This document shows positions 1-6,280 of a stretch of 9,429 nucleotides of DNA, in pieces (positions within the stretch are counted from its first letter, which is position 1; every line of letters starts with the position of its first letter). Source of the DNA: Armatimonadota bacterium. GTDB taxonomy: Bacteria; Armatimonadota; Fimbriimonadia; Fimbriimonadales; Fimbriimonadaceae. The notes beneath the pieces were generated by a model. The model was not told the origin of the DNA and did no database searches. It saw only the letters and a list, made by a program, of their open reading frames with translations. Both the position numbers and the translations under genes were made by a program. The DNA is taken from contig JAEYWW010000117.1 of the NCBI GenBank assembly GCA_023428805.1, positions 1 through 9,429 on the forward strand. The letters run 5' to 3'.

Positions 1-43
1 AACAAGCGCGGCCCGCTTCAAAATGAAGCGGGCCGCTCTTGTT
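1..43. terminator. Strong hairpin terminator downstream of the minus-strand block
   Basis: A 12-bp perfect inverted repeat (8-19 with 25-36, GC-rich, 5-nt A/T loop) is extended after one mismatch (7/37) by six more pairs (1-6 with 38-43). It lies just past the stop codon of the minus-strand gene ending at 50. The plus-strand side is followed by a T-rich run (39-50). The minus-strand side ends in CTTGTT at the window edge, so the stem could terminate transcription from either side. The left edge is cut by the window, so the minus-strand U-tract cannot be fully judged. Confidence 0.8.
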
Positions 44-49
44 TTGTCT

Positions 50-364
50 TCAAGCTTTGCAGAATTCACGAACAGATGTGGACATCTGCTCACAATCGCC
101 TTCCGAAAACTCGCCCGTGCCCACGTACTCCTTCAGCGCGGCGTCAAGGCCATCGAAGGAGGGCGAACTCCAGACTCCCAGCGGCTTCTTCGCTGAATCA
201 AGCTTGACCAGAGAGATGCGGAATCCTGCCCGGCCGGGAATTTCCTCATTCCAGTGCAGCCCTTTCTCAAGAAGATCGGGGATCGAGGTGAAGACCCCTG
301 CGATCTGCGATCGTCCGTTCTCGTCAACCTGTTCTGTGACCCAATAAATGCGGCGAAACTTCAT
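50..364 (-). CDS. Small conserved-looking hypothetical protein (104 aa)
   Basis: I do not recognise a family. The frame could open at 421, but that would overlap the end of the upstream aminopropyltransferase gene. The ATG at 364 has an AGGAA Shine-Dalgarno sequence 3-4 nt upstream and leaves a 40-nt gap, so I chose it. The product is a soluble, mildly acidic 104-residue protein with no signal peptide or membrane segment. It has aromatic/basic residues at the N-terminus (MKFRRIYWV), an alternating hydrophobic middle and a C-terminal Cys pair (C91, C102). It looks like a compact alpha/beta protein. It is the last gene before the terminator at 1-43 and probably shares a transcript with the speE-like gene. 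That position suggests nothing firm about function. Confidence 0.65.
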   Translation of the reverse strand: MKFRRIYWVTEQVDENGRSQIAGVFTSIPDLLEKGLHWNEEIPGRAGFRISLVKLDSAKKPLGVWSSPSFDGLDAALKEYVGTGEFSEGDCEQMSTSVREFCKA

Positions 365-404
365 TGTTCCTAGATTTCCTTGCGGTTCCTGAGAATACCC
401 CTGC

Positions 405-1349
405 TTATGCCGTCCAAACAAAGGGTTCGGCGTCCGTCAGGACCCTTCCGTGCTTCTGAATATCGCGGAGCATGTGGTCCGGCAAGGTGAACATGGCGTG
501 ATGGAACCGGGGAGTGTAGTAGCGGTTGGTCACGCCTCGGGCCGCCAATCTCTCGGCAATGATCTCGGGGTTCAGCTCCAGTGGGTCATGCTTCTTGCTG
601 GCGATGATGAATCCCCAGTTGGTCATGAAGGTCGTCACGCCAGCCCAGTAGCCGCGCACAAACGGGAATTTGTCCTTCAGACTCTCCAGCGTAGTGTGGA
701 TGCAGGAGAAGCATTCGGGATAGGTTTCACTCACCGCGCCGGACTGGAGGACAAAAACTCCGTCGTCGCTCAGGGCATCAAAGACGTGCTCGAAATACTC
801 CTTGGTATAGAGATAGAGCGCGGGGCCGCCCTCGACCGGGCCGGGCAGGTCGCTCAGGATGACATCGTAGTTGGCCCCCTTGTGGTCCTCCACCCATTTG
901 CGGGCGTCTTGATGCACCAGCGTCGTTCGTGCATCCTCAAAGGCCCCCTGATGCCACTCCTCCATATGCTGCTTCACGAAGTCAATCAGTTCTTCGTCAA
1001 GGTCGATCATGTGCGCTTCCTTGACGGTGTTGTGCTGGAGAGCCTGCCAGAGTGTCGCGCCTTCACCCCCGCCGCACACCAGAACCTTTTGGGGGTCGGG
1101 GTGGACTGTCATCGCCGGCTGAACCATTCCTTCGTGATAGACATACTCGTCCAGAAGACTGCTCTGGATGCGGTAGTCGAGAAAGAGAGTCTTGCCGAAC
1201 ACCGGAAGCTCGGCAATTTGATAATCCTGGAACTTGGATCGGCCCACGGCGAGCATGCGCTCAACCGTGAAATGCCAGGTGACGGCTTCGGTGAAAGTCT
1301 CGACGATGAAAACGCCTTCGGCCTGGGCGAACTTCAGCTTCCCGCTCAT
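405..1349 (-). CDS. speE: Polyamine aminopropyltransferase (spermidine/thermospermine synthase-like)
   Basis: This enzyme should transfer the aminopropyl group of decarboxylated SAM to an amine acceptor in the cytoplasm. The 314-aa length fits the family. An N-terminal beta-rich domain (about 1-80, with the typical FGKTLFLD strand at 51-58) precedes a Rossmann methyltransferase-like domain. Visible motifs are GGGEG (93-97), the acidic nucleoside-binding D116/D118, EWHQGAF (131-137), catalytic-type D167, PVEGGP (171-176) and YT (181-182). GGGEGAT and EWHQGAF recall the Thermus enzyme, which uses agmatine. VEGGP, FSCI and the WGFIIAS segment recall plant ACL5 thermospermine synthase. The usual DxxDP motif reads D-L-P-G-P, so the second Asp is Gly170. 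The acceptor is therefore uncertain: putrescine, agmatine or a longer amine. ATG start with GGA 5 nt upstream, 27 nt after the previous gene. Confidence 0.93.
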   Translation of the reverse strand: MSGKLKFAQAEGVFIVETFTEAVTWHFTVERMLAVGRSKFQDYQIAELPVFGKTLFLDYRIQSSLLDEYVYHEGMVQPAMTVHPDPQKVLVCGGGEGATLWQALQHNTVKEAHMIDLDEELIDFVKQHMEEWHQGAFEDARTTLVHQDARKWVEDHKGANYDVILSDLPGPVEGGPALYLYTKEYFEHVFDALSDDGVFVLQSGAVSETYPECFSCIHTTLESLKDKFPFVRGYWAGVTTFMTNWGFIIASKKHDPLELNPEIIAERLAARGVTNRYYTPRFHHAMFTLPDHMLRDIQKHGRVLTDAEPFVWTA

Positions 1350-1376
1350 TGGAGTCCGGGAGAATACCGGCGGAAT

Positions 1377-2003
1377 TCACATTCCGATGGGGTCTTGGTC
1401 CGGCAGGTCATCCCGCCAGCTCTCATAACTGTCGGCGAGCTGCTCTGGGCTGAGAATCTGACCATTCTCGGCTTGCAGAAATGTGATTCCGATCTCGTTG
1501 AGTTTGGGCGCATCCCTGCGAATCAGCGGGATGCGGCGGATATACATGTCCGCAGTCAAAGTTTGATTGACGCCTTCGGGATCCGCCTCGTAGAGCCAGA
1601 AGTTGTTGATCAGCAACGAGACGGGGACGGAGATTCCATCCGGAGTCTTGGTCATGGAGAGGGAAAGCGTGGTCTGCTTCCCTGCTTGATCGACCAGGAC
1701 GACTTCGGATATCCCATGACCAGAATTGAGGTCAAGGAGTTTCTCCGAAACAACCCGCCGGCCCTGCACGATGGGGGAGAGCACTTCGCGCACCAGCCTG
1801 TTCTTCTGGTCATTGGAGAGAGGCTTGCCCTCCACATCCAAAACCTGATAACGGCTGATGCTCCTGCCAGAAACAATGCTCCGGAGGAGCCCGCTTGCCT
1901 GCAGGGAAGGAATAGTCGACCGCCACCACAACAATCCGGCAATGGCCAGCAGGGTTGTGGCGGCGGGGATCGCCAGCCAAATCCAGAGCTTGATTTTGCT
2001 CAA
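1377..2003 (-). CDS. Bitopic membrane protein of unknown function (208 aa)
   Basis: I do not recognise a family. A short positive N-terminus (MSKIK) is followed by one hydrophobic helix (about 6-27, ending LLWWR), giving an N-in anchor or an uncleaved signal. The remaining 180 residues would lie outside the cytoplasmic membrane. They contain no cysteine, so this protein is not itself a thiol enzyme. The start is TTG, read from 2003, because no other standard start lies near enough to keep the anchor. A weak GAGAAG sits upstream. The gene begins 11 nt after the 8-Cys peptide gene and ends 27 nt before speE. Spacing implies co-transcription with both and suggests an envelope partner of the secreted peptide or the pseudopilin, which is an inference. 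Confidence 0.75.
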   Translation of the reverse strand: MSKIKLWIWLAIPAATTLLAIAGLLWWRSTIPSLQASGLLRSIVSGRSISRYQVLDVEGKPLSNDQKNRLVREVLSPIVQGRRVVSEKLLDLNSGHGISEVVLVDQAGKQTTLSLSMTKTPDGISVPVSLLINNFWLYEADPEGVNQTLTADMYIRRIPLIRRDAPKLNEIGITFLQAENGQILSPEQLADSYESWRDDLPDQDPIGM

Positions 2004-2014
2004 GTTGGGGCTTC

Positions 2015-2317
2015 TCAGCGGTTCACGCAGGTTTGATATTTCTTGGTCTCACCTTCCGCCTGTCCGCAGATGCCGCTCTTCTCATAACGCTGATAGAACG
2101 TCTCGTTGGTGTTGATGCAGCGGAACTGGATGTACTGACAGCAGACGCCGCGCGTCGGAGTGTGGCAGCCGTGGCCAATCATGTCGGAGAGTTCGCAGGG
2201 CAGCGGATCGCTTTCACAGGCGCCTTGCGCCGCATAAGCAACCCCCACGCCGAGGACCGCACAGAGAAGCTTCACGGCAGCCATCCCGCCATTCTTCTTC
2301 GATTTCTTGTTGTTCAT
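2015..2317 (-). CDS. Small secreted cysteine-rich protein (100 aa; 8 Cys in the predicted mature part)
   Basis: I do not recognise a family. The first 30 residues form a classic Sec signal: lysine-rich start (MNNKKSKKNGG), hydrophobic core (about 12-27) and an A-x-A-like end (AYAA, 27-30). The predicted mature part is about 70 residues with eight cysteines at 34, 41, 51, 59, 60, 67, 84 and 97. The even number, including an adjacent CC pair, suggests four disulfides. The start is well supported: ATG with AGGA 4 nt upstream. The gene lies 48 nt after the pseudopilin gene and 11 nt before the bitopic protein gene. A CxxC thiol protein two genes upstream could oxidise or shuffle its disulfides (inference). 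Alternatives are a secreted toxin-like peptide, a metal or cofactor carrier, or a structural wall peptide. Confidence 0.82.
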   Translation of the reverse strand: MNNKKSKKNGGMAAVKLLCAVLGVGVAYAAQGACESDPLPCELSDMIGHGCHTPTRGVCCQYIQFRCINTNETFYQRYEKSGICGQAEGETKKYQTCVNR

Positions 2318-2331
2318 GTTTTCCTATACCG

Positions 2332-2360
2332 ATTGAGATAAGTTGAGAATCAAGTGTCAA
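2332..2360 (-). promoter_or_regulatory. Possible internal promoter before the cysteine-rich peptide gene
   Basis: On the minus strand a consensus -35 TTGACA (2360-2355) is followed after 17 nt by CTCAAT (2337-2332), which matches only three of six -10 positions. It lies just after the pseudopilin stop codon. The implied leader would be very short. The -35 is good and the -10 is poor, so this is only a candidate. Confidence 0.22.
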
Positions 2361-2365
2361 AAAAA

Positions 2366-2905
2366 TCAGTCGTGCCACCAGGCTGGAAAGAAGGGCAGCT
2401 CCGGTCGAGATCGAGTCTTGACCGAGCCGTCGATATAGACACCGATGCCCAGTTTTGGGTAGGCGACCATATCCATGGTGGACTTGGAGTTGAAGGTGAA
2501 GTCTGCGAGGAGAATCACATTCCCATTCACACCTTCGGAGTAACTCTTCCATTCATCCCAGAGGTTGCCGCCTGGGGACGGGACATAGTAGAGATAGTCG
2601 GTGAAGGGGAACATCGGGCCGCGTTGAGTCACCCGCAGATCCTTGCCCTCCTTCATCCTGATGTCATAGAAAGCCTGTCCAAATGGCAGGGCCATCTCAT
2701 CGGGAGTTCCCGTGGGCGCTCCTCCTCCGTAGTCCTCGCGGTAGAGGTTGATGATGACGCCGTATTGACGGAGGTTGCTGATGGTGGTCGCCTTTTTGGC
2801 CGACTCCTTCGATTTTGCGATGACGGGGAACGTGATGGCCGCCACCACCGCAATGATGGCGATGCAGATCAAAACTTCGATCAGAGTGAAGCCCCGTCTT
2901 TTCAT
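2366..2905 (-). CDS. Type IV pilin-like / type II secretion pseudopilin
   Basis: This is a prepilin of the type II secretion / type IV pilus class. The leader is very short (MKRRG), with cleavage expected after Gly5. The mature N-terminus FTLIEVL carries the conserved Glu at +5 (E10). A hydrophobic helix (6-30) anchors and assembles the subunit. The following segment (about 31-60, with SNLRQYGV and YREDYGG) and the globular C-terminus (to 179) resemble pseudopilins that occur in many copies in Armatimonadota and Planctomycetota. Prepilin peptidase would process it in the inner membrane; that gene is not in this window. The start overlaps the upstream stop as ATGA (translational coupling) and has GGGGGAG about 9 nt upstream. 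It is linked with a CxxC protein and a secreted Cys-rich peptide rather than with pilus machinery. Confidence 0.9.
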   Translation of the reverse strand: MKRRGFTLIEVLICIAIIAVVAAITFPVIAKSKESAKKATTISNLRQYGVIINLYREDYGGGAPTGTPDEMALPFGQAFYDIRMKEGKDLRVTQRGPMFPFTDYLYYVPSPGGNLWDEWKSYSEGVNGNVILLADFTFNSKSTMDMVAYPKLGIGVYIDGSVKTRSRPELPFFPAWWHD

Positions 2906-3411
2906 CTCAGAAAACTCCCCCGGTCGTCCGGTGTTGATTCTGCATCAAGAACCTTACCATCTCCTGACAATCGATACAGTCTTGGTCGAACCGCAGCTTT
3001 GAGACTCTCGAACAGCTTCGAGTCCGGAAGCATCACGTATTGATATCTCTCAGGATCGGAGGTTGGGGGCGCAGTCGGCTGGATGCGCTTGTCGAGCAGC
3101 ATCAGCACCCGATCATAAGATTCCTTGGACTCATCGCCCGGCGCGTAAGAATTCGCCGAGCACTGCGAACAACTGCCCATCGCCACGAGGAGCACTCGGT
3201 CGTCCGGTTTCAAACCTTTGAAGGAATTTTTGAGTTCGGGCCTCTTTGACAGGTCCATGCCGCGCCCGTCGGAGGGATAACCAAATCGCCCAAGCTGGCT
3301 CTCTGCATGATCGGAGAACCTCAGCATATTGGGAGCCAGAAACGCGACGGCAATCACCGGAGCGGCAATGCTCGCAATGCTGATTCCCAGAACGCGGTAG
3401 ACGTTTGACAT
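2902..3411 (-). CDS. Membrane-anchored CxxC protein, probably thioredoxin-like
   Basis: The protein has an N-terminal hydrophobic anchor (about 7-27) and a domain that would face the cell envelope. The sequence LLVAMGSCSQC (74-84) resembles the beta-strand plus CxxC of a thioredoxin fold, with redox cysteines C81 and C84. A later segment, RPRLYRLSGDGKVLD (142-156), resembles the cis-Pro strand and following hairpin of TlpA/AhpC-like proteins, with P143 as the candidate cis-Pro. This is motif-level evidence only; the family is not certain. A TTG at 3423 would add four residues. I prefer the ATG at 3411 because GGGA lies 6 nt upstream. The gene is first after the promoter at 3479-3506 and is translationally coupled to the pseudopilin gene. 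A role in forming or reducing disulfides of the co-encoded 8-Cys peptide is a reasonable inference. Confidence 0.75.
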   Translation of the reverse strand: MSNVYRVLGISIASIAAPVIAVAFLAPNMLRFSDHAESQLGRFGYPSDGRGMDLSKRPELKNSFKGLKPDDRVLLVAMGSCSQCSANSYAPGDESKESYDRVLMLLDKRIQPTAPPTSDPERYQYVMLPDSKLFESLKAAVRPRLYRLSGDGKVLDAESTPDDRGSFLR

Positions 3412-3478
3412 GGCGTATCCCAAGGGTTGCAGAACAGACGAACACGATCCGATCTCAGGCCCTGGTATTTGTACGAGT

Positions 3479-3506
3479 ATTGTAACTCAGTATTTACTCA
3501 TGTCAT
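3479..3506 (-). promoter_or_regulatory. Sigma70-type promoter for the CxxC/pseudopilin/Cys-peptide genes
   Basis: On the minus strand ATGACA (3506-3501; 5 of 6 match to TTGACA) and TACAAT (3484-3479; 5 of 6 match to TATAAT) are 16 nt apart. The start codon at 3411 lies about 67 nt downstream. The -35 abuts the base of the hairpin at 3506-3540, the arrangement expected when one unit ends and the next begins. Confidence 0.5.
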
Positions 3507-3540
3507 TGGGCCGATGAGAAAAAAATTCTCATCGGCCCAA
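3506..3540. terminator. Perfect 15-bp hairpin between speD and the next operon
   Basis: TTGGGCCGATGAGAA (3506-3520) and its exact reverse complement (3526-3540) flank a 5-nt A loop. It sits 22 nt past the speD stop. A T run (3543-3547) follows on the plus-strand side. Read on the minus strand, the stem is followed by TGACATGAG with no U-tract. It may therefore act as a 3'-end stabiliser or an inefficient terminator for speD, and as a true intrinsic terminator only for plus-strand (antisense) transcription. Confidence 0.65.
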
Positions 3541-3561
3541 AATTTTTATGCGGAGGCGGGG

Positions 3562-4158
3562 TTAACCCTTAACTTCGCTTTCAATTCCTCGTCGCACAAC
3601 GAGGAATTTGATTCGGCCTGGTTTGAACCTTTCGCGAAGCACTTCGACGGCTTTTTCCACATAAATTGTGCCGCCGCAATAAAAAAGGTCCACGGCGGCA
3701 TATCCGTGCTCGGGCCAGGTGTGGATGGTGTAGTGAGATTCCTGAATGATGACGGCGCCAGAAACTCCCCAAGGCTTGAACTCGTGGAACGAGTCGGTGA
3801 CGATGGTGGCTTCGCTCGCTTTGGCGGCATCAATCATCGCAGTTCCAACTGTATTCTCAAGCTCAAGAGAGGCTTTGTCACAGTCAAAAAGCTCGATGAG
3901 GATATGACTTCCCAGGCTGGGCTCTTCATTGGGAACCATGGGCAGCCCGGAAGAATCCCTGCCGAGCCAATCTTCAAACTGGGTCGCATTTTCGGAGTGC
4001 AGCAGAGTCCAGCCCGCGAGCTTCTCCATCGGAGGAGCAACGGCTTGCTTGGGTTCAGATTTTTTGAAGAGTCGGCTGAACCAGCTCATTCGGCCCTGGC
4101 TCAAAGGCACGACAGCGGCACCCACAATGGCGCCCACGATCAACATTCCCGCGTTCAA
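3562..4158 (-). CDS. speD: S-adenosylmethionine decarboxylase proenzyme, pyruvoyl type, with N-terminal membrane extension
   Basis: It should decarboxylate SAM to give the aminopropyl donor for the SpeE-like enzyme encoded downstream. The catalytic core begins near residue 81 (SLGSHILIELFDCD) and contains QESHYTIHTWPEHGY (139-153). Self-cleavage is expected between E140 and S141, with Ser141 becoming the pyruvoyl group. H146 and C161 lie +5 and +20 from that Ser, matching Ser63/His68/Cys83 of the Thermotoga enzyme. About 80 residues precede the core, where class 1b SpeD normally starts. They comprise a short hydrophobic stretch (5-19), a basic patch (RLFKK, 29-33) and a linker. Start choice is open: TTG at 4158 (AAGGA about 11 nt upstream), ATG at 4146, or ATG at 4089 (AGGG 4 nt upstream), which would drop the hydrophobic stretch. 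SpeD homologues can have evolved into arginine or ornithine decarboxylases, so the substrate needs testing. Confidence 0.92.
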   Translation of the reverse strand: MNAGMLIVGAIVGAAVVPLSQGRMSWFSRLFKKSEPKQAVAPPMEKLAGWTLLHSENATQFEDWLGRDSSGLPMVPNEEPSLGSHILIELFDCDKASLELENTVGTAMIDAAKASEATIVTDSFHEFKPWGVSGAVIIQESHYTIHTWPEHGYAAVDLFYCGGTIYVEKAVEVLRERFKPGRIKFLVVRRGIESEVKG

Positions 4159-4483
4159 CTTTCAGTTTTTCCTTTTCACTTGCAGAGTCAGGTCTGCCGC
4201 ACCCGGCAGAAAAACCCCAGAACAGCTTCGGTGTTGCCTGCAAACGGACCAACCCGCCCGACTCAAAAAGAAGACCGCCGTACCGTAAACGCACCTGTCC
4301 TCAATTCCAGTTCTCCGCATTCATGCGCGGAGACAATCTTCACCGATCGGCGCCAAACTCCCAGGAAAATCCCGTTCGTCGCGAGGCGCAGATGAATAGA
4401 GTACCAAAGTTTGCGCCATGCTGCACGCAACCTAATAAATGAGGACTTTTTTCAACCTGATTCCGCAGAAAATATGGGGCTTT
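4159..4483. other. 325-nt gene-free region upstream of speD
   Basis: I find no convincing gene on either strand. On the minus strand this is the upstream region of speD and the 3' flank of the ABC ATPase gene. It contains two short stems: 4193-4199 with 4204-4210 (7 bp, 4-nt loop, 35 nt before the TTG start) and 4312-4318 with 4327-4333 (7 bp, 8-nt loop). A weaker one is 4411-4415 with 4426-4430. I could not identify a clear -35/-10 pair or an intrinsic terminator for the ABC operon. A structured speD leader is possible, but I recognise no known riboswitch. Confidence 0.5.
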
Positions 4484-5149
4484 TTAGGAATGTGTTAAGA
4501 GTTGCTCGTCAACAAGCCGGCCGTCATTGATCTTGACAATGCGATCTGCGCCTTCGAGCATCGATGGGTCGTGAGTGACCATGACGAGCGCCCCCTCGCC
4601 GCGATGCTTCACAAGCAGGCGCATCACCTGCATCCCCGCTTCGTGGTCAAGCGCCGCCGTCGGCTCGTCGGCAAAGATTGCTTTTCTGCCCCCCAAGAGC
4701 GCGCGAGCCACGCAGACTCTCTGCCTTTGACCACCGCTTAACTCATGGGGAAGCCGGTGCAGATGTTCGGACAAACCGAGGTCTGACAAAAGATTCTTCG
4801 CGTCCTCATCCTTCTCCTTCCCTGGGGTGCCAACCAGCACATTCTCCAGTGCCGAAAGATAGCCGATCAAGTACGGATACTGGAACACAAATCCAAAATC
4901 CTTCAGCCGAAGATTCGCTCTTTCTTCGTCTGAACGACCGTGCAGGGACTTGCCTTCGTAGATGACCTCGCCCGATGTCGGATTCTTGAGGCCGCTCAGA
5001 AGATAGAGCAGCGAAGACTTCCCCGATCCACTCGGGCCAAGAATGCCGAGAAACTCCCCATCTTTCACTTCAAGACTCACATCCTCGCAAGCGTGGATTT
5101 TTCGTCCATGATCGAAGTAGGTCAGCGAGGTGTTCTGCGCGGAAATCAC
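4484..5149 (-). CDS. ABC transporter ATP-binding protein (LolD/MacB type)
   Basis: This is a complete 221-aa nucleotide-binding subunit that powers the permease encoded just upstream. Every ABC motif is present: Walker A GPSGSGKS (38-45), Q-loop Q90, signature LSGGQ (137-141), Walker B AIFADEP with catalytic E162 (157-163), D-loop ALD (166-168) and switch His193 in VTHD. Its short length and the DEPTAALD and VTHDP segments fit the MacB/LolD/FtsE branch, which works by mechanotransmission rather than as a classical importer. The start is GTG, with GGAGG 5 nt upstream lying inside the end of the permease gene. GTGA overlaps the permease stop by 4 nt, so the two are translationally coupled. The substrate is unknown, and no MacA-like adaptor or outer-membrane factor is present here. 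Confidence 0.93.
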   Translation of the reverse strand: MISAQNTSLTYFDHGRKIHACEDVSLEVKDGEFLGILGPSGSGKSSLLYLLSGLKNPTSGEVIYEGKSLHGRSDEERANLRLKDFGFVFQYPYLIGYLSALENVLVGTPGKEKDEDAKNLLSDLGLSEHLHRLPHELSGGQRQRVCVARALLGGRKAIFADEPTAALDHEAGMQVMRLLVKHRGEGALVMVTHDPSMLEGADRIVKINDGRLVDEQLLTHS

Positions 5150-6225
5150 GCAAGCCTCCTCTCGACGATCCCGACCGGATCAAACCCGCGAAATTTGAAG
5201 ATGATTGTTCCGGCCGCGACCGCCAAAATCGCCATTGGCACAGGAATGGTATAGATGAAAGACCCCATATCAGAAATGTCGAGCGCAAACGCATTCGGGT
5301 CCATGAGCCTTGCTTTAACGATCAATAAAAGCCCAATGCCGCAGGCGATTCCGAGCACCCAGCCACCAAACACAACCAGGATGGTTTCCAGCATGACTCG
5401 CCCCAGCATCTGGCGCTTTGTATATCCCAATGCTTGAAGCAGTCCGAACTCTTGGATCCGCTGCGAAAGATAGATGTTGATGAGCATCCCCATCATGAGC
5501 GTGATGACGCAGACGAGCGTGCCGATGACCACATTCAAGATGCTGTAGAGGATGCGGAACATCGAATCGGTCTCCTGCTCCAGCAGATGCCAGGCATAGG
5601 GCCGCGCCTGCTGTCCCTTGAACGCCTCCTCGGCCCAAACCCCCATCGCATCCTGATCGCTTTTGTTCTTTGCGAATACAAGAAGCACATCAATGGGGGG
5701 AAAGTGATACGCCTGGAAATACTCAATCGAAGTCAGCATCATCCAAGTCTCCGATTTGATCACGCCGACAATCTTCACTTCCAGGGGGGAGAAGGCATTC
5801 CTCTCCTCCGGGCCGAGGATGGTGTCGCCCATCTTCTTCTTCAGGTTGCGGAGAATCGGTTCGCTGACGAGGATTTCCGGCTTGCCGGGTTCGGGGAGCC
5901 GCCCGGTCAGCTCTCCTCCCCCAATTCGCTCGATGTAGTACTTCATGTCGGGTTGGCTCAAACCCAGAATCACGAAGGGCCAGCCTCCGACAATGCTCTT
6001 CACCTCGCAGTCATCAGCGCGTGCGGTCAGGATGCGGTCGATCTCGTAGGGACTCTCCTTCTCGATCTTTGCGCGGATGAGCGGCGTCTGCTCCGCATCG
6101 CCTCGCGGGGTCATGCCCAGATAGTGGCGCGAGTATCCGTAGATCGTTTTGATGCTGAGCGGGATCGAGTTCATCAAGGTGACAATCCCGAGGATCAGCA
6201 GAACCGCCAGCACGATCACTCCCAT
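5146..6225 (-). CDS. MacB/FtsX-type ABC transporter permease (true N-terminus probably further upstream)
   Basis: From the ATG at 6225 the protein is 359 aa and has the MacB layout. TM1 (about 1-20) is followed by a large periplasmic domain (about 25-220), TM2 (225-253), a coupling-helix motif QRIQEFGLLQALGYTKRQ (255-272), TM3 (281-303), TM4 (322-343) and a short basic tail. TM2-TM4 form the FtsX domain. It should pair with the ATPase encoded next (GTGA overlap) as a homodimeric mechanotransmission transporter. The N-terminus is odd. The frame continues upstream with coding-like sequence, PSVYLVRNANKTLPL, typical of the cytoplasmic helix before TM1 in this family, but it has no ATG, GTG or TTG before the in-frame stop at 6303-6301. 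An ATC at 6288, with GAGGT 9 nt upstream, would give a natural start. The ATG at 6225 has no ribosome site. Confidence 0.88.
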   Translation of the reverse strand: MGVIVLAVLLILGIVTLMNSIPLSIKTIYGYSRHYLGMTPRGDAEQTPLIRAKIEKESPYEIDRILTARADDCEVKSIVGGWPFVILGLSQPDMKYYIERIGGGELTGRLPEPGKPEILVSEPILRNLKKKMGDTILGPEERNAFSPLEVKIVGVIKSETWMMLTSIEYFQAYHFPPIDVLLVFAKNKSDQDAMGVWAEEAFKGQQARPYAWHLLEQETDSMFRILYSILNVVIGTLVCVITLMMGMLINIYLSQRIQEFGLLQALGYTKRQMLGRVMLETILVVFGGWVLGIACGIGLLLIVKARLMDPNAFALDISDMGSFIYTIPVPMAILAVAAGTIIFKFRGFDPVGIVERRLA

Positions 6226-6280
6226 CAGCGGGAGAGTCTTGTTCGCGTTGCGGACAAGATAGACGGAGGGCCTCAGCGGA

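Noticed and set aside
365..421. Longer start (421) for the small hypothetical gene
   Set aside because: It would overlap the speE end by 17 nt and adds a low-complexity polar tail. The ATG at 364 has a good AGGAA ribosome site.
421..447. Stem AAGGGT/ACCCTT at the end of speE as a terminator
   Set aside because: It lies inside the coding sequence, has only six outer pairs around a 15-nt centre, and lacks a U-tract. The downstream small gene is most likely co-transcribed.
450..2036. 528-codon open frame on the plus strand
   Set aside because: It runs antisense to the speE-like gene and the bitopic protein gene. It is rich in His/Val/Leu/Gly, as expected from the reverse of GC-rich coding DNA, and has no domain motif. 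The minus-strand genes have clear family motifs and starts.
3427..4395. 322-codon open frame on the plus strand opposite speD
   Set aside because: It reads through the hairpin at 3506-3540 and covers speD antisense, with no recognisable motif. speD has a complete catalytic set on the other strand.
4430..4483. Intrinsic terminator after the ABC ATPase gene
   Set aside because: There are A/T runs but I could not find a stable stem directly followed by a U-tract on the minus strand.
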